From NCBI GenBank assembly GCA_000969725.1, contig JXSR01S074633.1: DNA of 41,035 nt; one strand, given 5' to 3'. A program made the position numbers and the translations under genes. How positions within the stretch are numbered: the stretch's first letter is position 1; each line of letters starts with the position of its first letter. The DNA comes from Ophiothrix spiculata (taxonomy: Eukaryota; Echinodermata; Ophiuroidea; Amphilepidida; Ophiotrichidae). This document shows, piece after piece, positions 33,100-41,035 of this stretch. Under the pieces are notes generated by a model. It was given only the letters and a program-made list of their open reading frames with translations, did no database searches and was not told the DNA's origin.

Positions 33100-34011
33100 C
33101 ACGGTTGCTCATATAGTTGGAATAAAAATATTTTAACCTCTTTTTTTATGTAAAGTTTATAAGGAAAATATCTGGAAACTAATGTTGCTTTTTGTCAGAT
33201 TTGACAGGTAATCTTGTTGGGTGTGAAATGGAACTCCAAATGTAATCAATATTATTTTATCATGTACTGTAAGGGGGCAACGACACATATTGGTCAAAAA
33301 ACGTGATTTTTAGGTCAAATTTGATTTGACCCCGCCTTCAAGGTCACTTCTCAACTCAAGTTTAGTGGTCGTATGGAATGTTTATCTGTAATAGAGTAGA
33401 GTGATAAGCAGGTGATTGAATGTCTTGGTCATGCTTGACATCGCCAAGAAAATACTTGGAAGCAAAGCACAAAATGATCCTTCAACGCCCCTCAATTTAC
33501 AAAAATAGGGTTTTAGTGAACGCGGAATTGTTCCCGGCGATATAAGGTTTTGAAGATGTCATATACCGCCAGGGACCATTTCACGTTCACCACAACCCCA
33601 TTTTTGTAATTTTTTGAAAATTAAGGGGCGTTGATGTATCATTTTGTGCTTTGCTTCCAAGCATTCTCTTGGCGCAGTCAAGCGTGACAAATACGTTCAA
33701 TCACCTGCTTATCACTATATAACAGATAACCATTCCATGTGACCACTCTTAACTTGAGTAGAGAAGTGACCTTGAACAAGGCTAGGTCAAATCAAATTTG
33801 ACCTAAAGATCACTTGTGTTGTTGCCCCCTTATACCAGCATGAGAAAAATTAATCAAATTCGGAAATCCATTTCACACCCAACAAGATTACCTATCATGC
33901 CTATCAAATCTGACGAAAAGCAACATAAGATTCCAGCCATTTTCCTTATAAATTGACCTTCACATAAAATGTGGTAAAATTATTTTTATTCCAACTATAT
34001 GAGCAACCGTG
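33100..34011. mobile_element. 912-bp palindromic TA-flanked element
   Basis: Terminal CACGGTTGCTCATATAGTTG repeats, flanked by TA on both sides (33098-33099, 34012-34013), fit Tc1/mariner-type insertion. The whole element is an inverted repeat: the arms (33100-33541 and 33558-34011) match along their length with a spacer of about 16 bases. Shared blocks include GGGTGTGAAATGGA, AGGTCACTTCTC, GATAAGCAGGTGATTGAA and AAGCAAAGCACAAAATGAT. No coding sequence. A transcript through it would fold into a ~450-bp hairpin. A one-armed relative is at 14244-14710. Confidence 0.9.
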
Positions 34012-34013
34012 TA

Positions 34014-34489
34014 TTTTACAGCTCACTCCAACCCATGCTGTCCTCTACCGGTATTATCTATATAAAAGATGGCGAATAGGAGATGATGGGGCGGCGCACC
34101 GAGATATGAGTTTATCAGTTCAGTTGAAAACTGTATGAACTGTCGTTTTAGTGTTACAGACCCGTACCTCGTATTATTCTTACAATACAAATCTAAAACG
34201 TGGTATTGTTTCGAAAAGTTCAAGTGCTATTAATTGAGGATAAAGAATCAACCTTAGATGGATGGTAAACCTCGGTCAAATCCTAATTGGGTTTGCCTTT
34301 GTATAATGTTCTTCTGATACATTGACGATGTTTCAGATGTGTCAGATTATTGTAGAAATTGCAAGCGTCCTTAATAAGTATTGAATTTGTTTCTTTAGAA
34401 TCATCAGACTTATTGACCTAATTTTCACAATTCATGTGATGTTGTTTTTTGTGATTTGCTTATAAAACCCAAATACCCTTTTCCTTTGA
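34014..34489. other. No gene recognised
   Basis: TATATAAAAG (34058-34067) looks like a TATA box, but no open frame follows it. The minus-strand frame 34023-34223 has no domain. Confidence 0.4.
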
Positions 34490-34870
34490 AGTACAGAACA
34501 GATGTCTTTATTTACAAATGAGCTCGGAATTTCACGATCACGTTTAAAAGGAATACAGACACAGACCATCACGATCGATCACGATATCCACCACTTGTCT
34601 CGTCGGGGACTGCCCTTAAAGATGACTCATACAGAGATCACCCCGTGTTTTCCTAAAGAATATGACGCATGCGTATACTTGCACTTACTAGAGCGGTGGA
34701 GAAATAAAGAAGACGTGGACGTCCGTGTAAAATTACGTTCAATACGTCTTACTGGACTTAGTATAAATTAGACATTCTACACCAACTTTAAGCTTTTAAT
34801 GTTACTTCATTACACGTGTCAAGAGCTCTCTGTATAAAAACTGCGAGAAATTTGAGAAATTCGCTCTTTA
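34490..34870 (+). repeat. Duplicated segment S, copy 2
   Basis: Counterpart of 31550-31990. An 89-codon frame (34502-34771) lies in this copy but has stops in the other copy, so it is not treated as a gene. Confidence 0.7.
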
Positions 34871-34931
34871 AAAGTGTGCTTTTAAATCTTGCACGTCTTT
34901 TTCTAACTTCAAGATGGTTTTAGAAATTATA

Positions 34932-35559
34932 GGGTGGTGCGTTCAAACATGGACAACCGTATTTTACATTGTGTATTATAAACTAAAATAAACAGCAATA
35001 ACCATCCAAACAGAATTTTTTCATTCAAATTGTGTTTGCCTGTTCATAAACTATTACTACCATGTATGGGTTCTTAGTTCTCGATGAACTTCTCTTCGAT
35101 CCACGATCCCGATCTAGGATATAGGGCCTATATTGTGTGCTTCAACTTCACATAAAATTACCAATCCAGTACATTCCTTACCATGATGATCTAATCTTCT
35201 ATTTTTGGGTTACAAAAGCAGGGCAATTTAATTTTTCTCCATGAATGCAGACACAGTTTTAACTTGGTTTAAGTCTAGGATGTTCCAAGGCCAAAAGGTA
35301 CTGGTTCTAAATGCTGGAAATAACCTCGAAGATTAGGCCTGTCTCAAATACACGCGCCTTTAAATCAACACGCAGTAGCTACTTCCGGTATCTCAAATCA
35401 CTTAAATTGTTGTAAAATCTAAAATACTTCACCAATTTACATGATTTAACATGTATTGTTTATGCAAATAATTAATCGCCCCTAGTTTGCTGCCAACATT
35501 CGCAATGCGAGGGTAACTTGAATCTGGCGGGAGCTTGGCCATTTTTAAACGCACCACCC
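34932..35559. mobile_element. 628-bp TIR element, GGGTGGTGCGTT ends
   Basis: Left GGGTGGTGCGTTCAAACATG and, reverse-complemented, right GGGTGGTGCGTTTAAAAATG: 18 of 20 identical. Flanking TA on both sides is consistent with a 2-bp duplication, but ATA/TAT next to the ends makes the exact duplication ambiguous. The interior is non-coding and not palindromic. Confidence 0.75.
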
Positions 35560-35798
35560 TATATATGAAGTAAGCAATTCACAGATTCCAGTATAGTATT
35601 ATAGCCTATGTACGTTTTCTTATAAAGTAACATAACTCTCAATATTATACCAAATTTAAGGATTAGAAAAACATTTTTTATAATATATGCAGAATTACTG
35701 GTGTCATCATCATCTGTCGACTGCGGAGCATGCGGCTACAAGTTTTCTTCAACTACAATGGTCCTGAGCCATTTCAGTTAATGTTTTTGGGCTCAGTA
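35560..35798. other. Spacer between two MITEs
   Basis: No feature seen. Confidence 0.4.
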
Positions 35799-36014
35799 CA
35801 CTGTTACACTGTTGGGCAATTTTTAGCGTTGGTTAAACTATGAACAACCCATTTGTTGGGTAAATAATATTAACCAACTGTTGGGGAAATTTTACCCAAC
35901 AGTTAGGTAATTAGCCAACATTTTACGCAACGTTGGTAATTATTTACCCAGAAGTTGGGTTGTTCATAGTTGAACCAACGTTGGGTAAATTATTTGCCCA
36001 ACGTTCTAACAGTG
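35799..36014. mobile_element. 216-bp foldback MITE, CACTGTTA ends
   Basis: Left CACTGTTACACTGTTGGGCA and, reverse-complemented, right CACTGTTAGAACGTTGGGCA, 17 of 20 matching. TA lies on both sides (35797-35798, 36015-36016). The arms continue inward (GGTTNAACTATGAACAACCC type), so most of the element is an inverted repeat rich in GTTGGGTAAA. The open frames at 35933-36293 start in it and are incidental. Confidence 0.85.
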
Positions 36015-36054
36015 TATGCACTCTGTATCATTCACAAGGTTCTGGATGTACTGC

Positions 36055-36145
36055 AGAAAAAGGGTCCGTTGTCTTCCTGGTTTCCTTTTCAGCAATCACG
36101 TTTGCAGTTTTCCAATCAGATGGTACGTTGTCTACCTGGTTTTCC
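36055..36145 (-). mobile_element. Short LINE reverse-transcriptase remnant
   Basis: The minus-strand translation reads VDNVPSDWKTANVI, and DP follows 10 residues after this segment. This matches in wording and spacing the CR1/L2/Jockey-type RT N-terminal pattern (P-x-x-W-K-x-A-x-V, KKG, then DP-x-NYRP), although the KKG and NYRP parts are not preserved. The source DNA also contains two similar ~28-bp pieces (CGTTGTCTTCCTGG at 36067 and CGTTGTCTACCTGG at 36127) 60 bp apart. Too short to place in a clade. Confidence 0.45.
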
Positions 36146-36289
36146 TTTCTACTGGTGTACATTTTATTTAAAAAAAACCAACCAAACAAACAAACAAGCA
36201 ACGAATTGTATAGAAAAACGGAACATATATAGCGTCGTTTTACATGTTTTACCAGGGCTAGCATTACCGCAAATGAAGCATCATGCAAC

Positions 36290-36990
36290 ATGATTTACCG
36301 TTATCAATTACTTGAACATGTTGCATGTTTGGGTTTACACATAAACGGTTTACACATAAACCTGTTATATAAAGAAAAAAGATATCAAATAAAAAATATA
36401 TTATTTACACCTCCCAAATTCTGTATTATGGCGACTAAGATAGGATATGTTTAACAAGCAAAAGATAAGAGGGATGGCGCTCTGCCGTGATTGGAATTGA
36501 GATGGAGGGTGTGTATAAATTCAGTCGACAAACCGGTATGTTGAGTGTCATAGCACCAACTAGTGTTGATAGATCGTATCTACCTAACATCTTTTCTCAG
36601 AGCCACTTTGTTTATTCAGTTGTAACTCTTCAGCCCTTGTCTTCCTAAGTATGAGGAGTTGGTTACGTTATTTCTGTTACAACAAGTTTAATTTACTACA
36701 AAGTTAATTTGCAGAATGTTATTATGATTGGTCAACATTTCATTTGACCCAATAAGAACTATTTTCTTGAGGCGCACACTCATATAAAACATACTGCATG
36801 GGAAAGATTGATTTGGAAAACGTACGCTAGTGTGCATATTGCATTATGTCTGTACGCTTCAAAGGAGCATGGTCCATTTGCCACATTTTCGTGTCAAACT
36901 TTTTGAGATGTTGGTACCACAATATTGCTCATTATTTTCTCATAAGCCATGTGAAATGTCATGGTTGAGTTATGTTCCGTTTGTTTTTGA
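36290..36990. other. No gene recognised
   Basis: CATGCAACATG and CATGTTGCATG form an 11-bp perfect inverted repeat (about 36283-36328), followed by GGTTTACACATAAAC twice in tandem (about 36332-36361). A CCAAT-like and TATA-like pair near 36490-36520 precedes no credible ORF. Confidence 0.4.
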
Positions 36991-36996
36991 GATATA

Positions 36997-37209
36997 TGTA
37001 ATGGCTCATCCCGAAAGGAGGGACTTTGCATGTAGATTATATCATTTTTTATTTTATCATTACAACAGTTTCTAAGCTTTAAAATGACACCTTAACAGAA
37101 AATCTGCTGGAATTTTTTATCAATTTCTTTATTTTTTGCTGCCTATTTTCATCTGTTTCTCGAAAGATGTTCTGTCGCAAAGTCCCCCTTTTCGGGGTGA
37201 GACATCACA
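36997..37209 (-). mobile_element. MITE, TGTGATG-type TIRs, TA target duplication (copy 2)
   Basis: Inverted relative of 4535-4778. Left TGTAATGGCTCATCCCGAAA and, reverse-complemented, right TGTGATGTCTCACCCCGAAA. TA at 36995-36996 and 37210-37211. The interior matches copy 1 in reverse complement (AGAAAATCTGCTGGAATTTT, GCTGCCTATTTTCATC). Confidence 0.85.
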
Positions 37210-37439
37210 TATAGTATATATGAATATGTGTTTAATTATATATGGTAACTATAATTAATTTTACTCTGAAATACAAAATTACCCATAATATCAAACGGTT
37301 TGACCAACTTAGCTGAAATTCGAAATTAGGACTTTTGAGTGGTCGTTTGTCATAGTTTATGACTTTGAAAACTTAATTTTGAAAGAACAGACAAAACTAC
37401 TTTAACTCTAAACCTCTTCCGATCTACAGAAATGTACAC

Positions 37440-40120
37440 ATTTAAAAGGTACAAAATCTGCCGAATTACAAAATGTCACCCCTTTGAATTTTGAAAAATC
37501 AAAAACCAAAATGGCCGCAATTTCCTATTTTCAGCGATAACTTAAAATTTACCCTATGATTAAGATTCTAGTGTCAAATTGTGTTTTTTTTAGTGTTTAG
37601 GAATTAAACTAAATCAATAGATGCAGTAGTTTGGCTAATATGAAGATGGCGTCCACAATTGCCGCCATTATAACCGATTTCATTTAAATCGACCCAAACA
37701 GCCTTTAAAATGGCAGACTCTGATAGCATAAGTATCTATAAGTAATCAATAACATATAACATTTCAGGGTAACAAAAGTTTGCCTCCTTATTTTATTGTT
37801 TGCTTATGTCAAATTCAGAATGGTGCCTGTTCAGAGATCCAAAATGGCCGCCAAAATATAGTTTTATGTGTAAAAATTGGTTGAAAGCTTTTCGAACAGT
37901 ATCCAAAACACCAGATGTTCAGAATAATTGATGAAAATGGTTTTTAGGGTAACAATAGAAGCATTTCATCCTAATTAGGGGTATTAAAATGTTTTAAATC
38001 CTATGATGGAGCCTGTACTGAGATCCAAAATGGCCGCCAAATTCGATTTTATGCGCAAAAATTGAATACAGTCAGTTCGAATGATACCAAGAACACCAAA
38101 TGTTTAGAATAATCGATGGAAAGTGGTTTTGTAATAACTTACAGTAGAAGAGTTTCTTTCTAAATGCAGGTGTTAACATACTTCAAAATCAAATATAGAG
38201 CCTGTGCCAAGATCCAACATGTCCGCCAAAATACTATTTTAGGCACAAAAAATGGGATGAAGGCATTTTTAAATGGTATCAAAAACACCAAATGCAAAAA
38301 AAAAAACCCCAAAAAAAAAAAACAGTTGGACAAATGACTTGGTAACTATAGAAACATTTCTTCCAAAATAATGTTGTTAGTATATTCAAAATCGAAAAAT
38401 CAAAAAATAGGGTAAGGTGACTTTAAATCAATATCGAAAACACCAAATGTACGAACTAATATAGATAGTAAATGACTTTGATGGTAACAATAGGAGCATT
38501 CTTCCCAAACAATGTTGTTTGCATATTTAAAATTTACTATGGAGCCTTACTGTGATCCAAAATGGTCACAAAAATATTTACTTATTAAATTTTATACATG
38601 GAAATGGATATTTAAAGCGACTTTAAAAAACATAAATATTGGAGAAGAAACATGTTAGCAGCCTCATTTGGGTACAATGCTATTGATATCTTCAAAGCAA
38701 TTTACCCTCGATTATTTTGAACACTTGGTGTATTTGATACATTGTCAAACTTACTTTAACCCATTTTGTGCTTCTTCACACCCATTCTGGATCTCAGTAC
38801 AGGCTCCATGTTGGGTTTGTATACTGATACCCAGTACTGCTAATACCCTTATTTGGTAAACATACTTCTATTGTTGCCCGCATAACATGCTAACATTGTT
38901 ATTTGGGAAGAAATGCTCCTATTGTTACCAGCATAGCCATTTATAGTCGACTAGTTTGAACATTTGGTGTTTTTGATACTGCTTCAAAGTGCCTCTAAAC
39001 CATTTAAGCACATAAAAACGTATTTTGTTGGTCATTTTGTATCTCAGAGCAGGGGAACTTTGGATATGTTACAGGCTAACAATATAATTAGGAGGCGAAT
39101 GGGCTATTCCAGAAATTAACTATACACCCCCTAAAGAAGGCATCCATATTTTTTCTGGAAAAATTGGGAATTCCAGGTTTGATATTTTTATGCCTTCTTT
39201 AGAGGTGTGTTCCATCTTAAGACAGAAAATTGGGAATTCCCGTGCCTTCTTTACCCATTGGATCAAAAAATTGTGAATATTTTGGGAATATGCACTAAAT
39301 TGGCGAAAATATTTCGGAATTCCCAATTCCCATGCCTTCTTTACCATCATGGAGGGAAAACGTTGATTTATTTGGGATTTCCCACTGAGAAATTCATGCA
39401 AAATATTTGGGAATCCCATGCCTTCTTTAGGGGGTGTACCATTAATTTCTGGAATAGCCCAATGATCTTGTTGTAACTCTAAATGTTATTTCCTGGTTAT
39501 GATATCAAGCATTTTAAAACCTCTATTGATGAATTTTAATGAAAATCAGCTATTTTGACGGCAATCTTAGTGGCCACTTTTAATTTGTAATATGCATTTG
39601 ACATAATTTGGAGCTGCAAATATTCATAATAGCCATTTTCTCTTAACATTTATTTGTTTTTGATACTGCCCATTTTAGCATATAAAACATATTTGTCGGC
39701 CATTTTGGATCACTAAACAGGTTCCATTTTGTATTTGATACCAGCAAACAATAAGATTAGTAGGCAAATGATGTTGTTAAAATCCTTAAATGTTATTTCC
39801 TATTGATTTCTTATAGCTAATTTTGGTATTAGGCATTTTATAGGCTGTTTGGGTCAATTTAAATCGGCTATTATGGCGGCCATTTTAGACTCCATCTTGA
39901 TTTTAGCTTAAAATACTGCATTGACATTAAATTGATTGATTTAGTTGAATTCCTTGATACTAAAAACATATAATTTGACACAAGAATCTCAATCGTAGGG
40001 TAAATTTCAAGGTAGTTATGGCTGAAATAGGATATGGCGGCCATGTTGACGCCATCTAGAAGATTTTTCAAAAAAACAGGTGACATTTTGTCACTCGGCA
40101 GATTCTGAAAGTAGACACTT
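37440..40120. repeat. ~2.7-kb inverted repeat of ~186-bp units (foldback-like element)
   Basis: The left outer part (37440-37760) and right outer part (39835-40120) are inverted copies: CTGCCGA, ACAAAATGTCACC, GTAAATTT or AAATTTACCCTA, and AAATCGACCCAAACAGCCT with its reverse. Inside, direct units on the left start with GATCCAAAATGGCCGCCAAA at 37836, 38022, 38211 (decayed) and 38554; the same unit appears reversed on the right near 38789, 39040 and 39700. The centre is near 38650. No coding sequence. The layout resembles foldback elements (Drosophila FB, sea urchin TU), which also have long TIRs made of tandem units. Outer ends and target duplication were not defined. Confidence 0.75.
39101..39460. 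mobile_element. 360-bp MITE inside the large inverted repeat, AAT target duplication
   Basis: Left GGGCTATTCCAGAAATTAAC and, reverse-complemented, right GGGCTATTCCAGAAATTAAT, then both continue with TACACCCCCTAAAGAAGGCA. AAT lies on both sides (39098-39100, 39461-39463). Internal AATTCCCATGCCTTCTTTAC-type motifs repeat the inner part of the TIR. A 3-bp duplication would fit PIF/Harbinger-like elements, but this is not certain. Both long open frames over it are incidental. Confidence 0.85.
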
Positions 40121-40278
40121 TAAGTTTCCAATATCAGTCCAAAGCAAAGCTATATTACATAACTTCCGCGTCAGGCCAAACAATTTTTTTTTTCTGCTGG
40201 ACTAAAACAGTTTGCATCAGAAAGAAAACATCAAGTTATTTACTCATTATAGAAATTTGACGGAAGAGTTTTAACAAC

Positions 40279-40350
40279 GCCTCCATAGCTCAGTGGTTAG
40301 AGCACTGGTCTTGTAAACCAGGGGTCCCGAGTTCAAATCTCGGTGGGGGC
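40279..40350 (+). tRNA. tRNA-Thr(TGT)
   Basis: 72 bases, all four stems pair: acceptor GCCTCCA/TGGGGGC, D-stem GCTC/GAGC, anticodon stem CTGGT/ACCAG with loop CTTGTAA, T-stem CCGAG/CTCGG with loop TTCAAAT. A box TAGCTCAGTGG and B box GTTCAAATC are canonical, the discriminator base is T (40351), and a T-run follows a few bases on. No intron. This is the only copy in the window without a defect, and the reference for the broken copies at 7037/8100, 12998 and 19346. Confidence 0.95.
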
Positions 40351-40351
40351 T

Positions 40352-41035
40352 TCTTAATTTTTCCTGTGTCGGAATATGCTAATTTTAATCATTTTAGGTA
40401 TTAGTCTTTGCTAACAAAATGCCATTGTTTTGCTTAATTTTGCTTAATATCTCAAAAAGTAAGTCGGTTTTTAAACCTAAACATATGTGAAAAAAATGTT
40501 CTCCAGTAAGGTAAGAAGTAATATTTTAATCCATGTAATTAACCATTTTACAACCCCATTTAAATCTTCAGTTGAAATCATCTTACCTAACTTGTACTGA
40601 TACTTTAAGTTCATTTTTAACTTAAAGGGCAAAGGAAATGATTTCTGGAATTTTTGTAACACATTAGAAAATCAAAATTACATGACCGGTGAGAAGTTTA
40701 AAATGCATAATTATTTATAATTACCCATAAAATCAATAAATTACCCATTAATCAATCCACCCTAGTGAAAACACTATCAGCATTGGTTGCCTAATCAATA
40801 ATCATTGATGACATCATTTGTGTTACCAATAAAACACATTGCACTGTTTAGTATATGGCAGAACTCATGAGGATTTCATTTTGGACATAGCCAATACTTA
40901 ATTACCTTTCACGGTGCACCTTCCATCCTATCTAGTCCTGACATCAATTCATGGCCAGGATCTCAAAAGAAGTATTTGTTCAGGCCTCTGACCATGGATA
41001 ATAGGCATTAAATACCTTTTGTTGGTGATTGCATA
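40352..41035. other. No gene recognised
   Basis: A+T-rich. TTACCCAT occurs three times between about 40720 and 40750. Short frames have no domain. Confidence 0.45.

Noticed and set aside
34058-34067. TATATAAAAG TATA box followed by ATG
   Set aside because: The ATG frame stops after a few codons.
34502-34771. 89-codon ORF with moderate codon diversity
   Set aside because: It lies in duplicated segment S. The other copy (31550-31850) has stops and indels in the matching frame, so there is no sign of coding selection.
35933-36293. Three overlapping ORFs on both strands
   Set aside because: They run across the end of a MITE into a short LINE remnant, and none shows a complete domain.
36480-36600. 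CCAAT-like and TATA-like promoter pair
   Set aside because: No credible ORF or RNA gene downstream, and both motifs are common by chance in A+T-rich DNA.
39120-39476. Opposed ORFs of 99 and 89 codons
   Set aside because: They fall within the nested MITE and reflect its internal GGGAATTCCC repeats.

Overview
This is an A+T-rich (roughly two thirds by eye) piece of animal nuclear DNA, most likely from a marine invertebrate. The grounds are type I membrane receptors with immunoglobulin (Ig) domains and tyrosine-based tails, eukaryotic tRNA genes with A and B boxes, a LINE, tRNA-derived SINE-like repeats, many short TIR elements and two scaffold gaps of N (16105-16699, 29623-30522). Nothing bacterial or CRISPR-like is present, and the phylum cannot be fixed from this window.

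Only two host protein genes are convincing. They are paralogues, both on the minus strand and both with an uninterrupted ORF (1363-2556 and 20560-21672). Each encodes a signal peptide, a V-like Ig domain, a second Ig domain with an extra cysteine pair, a stalk with a C-x3-C pair, one membrane span and a short tail with two YxxL/V motifs spaced like an ITAM. They look like cell-surface immune or recognition receptors of an undefined family. Both have a related ~60-bp block upstream, and gene 2 also has a degenerate repeat array in its upstream flank.

The ~18 kb between them is mostly an old, nested segmental duplication (about 4.8-19.5 kb). A ~230-bp core recurs seven times, and the larger units end in a tRNA-Thr-like gene. 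Later insertions hit individual copies. The clearest is a ~1.05-kb TIR element inside a tRNA-Thr copy with a 6-bp target duplication, the pattern known for Dada transposons. Others are a TA-flanked MITE with an empty site in the paralogous copies, and a tRNA-headed SINE-like insertion.

From 26 to 31.5 kb lie duplicated repeat segments, a damaged LINE (PHD-like finger plus APE endonuclease, no reverse transcriptase) that still has its 3' tail, an exon-like GC-rich island, and a ~690-bp TIR element. From 31.5 to 41 kb there is no credible protein gene. This part holds a 912-bp near-perfect palindromic TA-flanked element, three more MITEs, a short reverse-transcriptase remnant, a ~2.7-kb inverted repeat built of ~186-bp units with another MITE inside it, and the only tRNA-Thr gene that looks fully intact (40279-40350).
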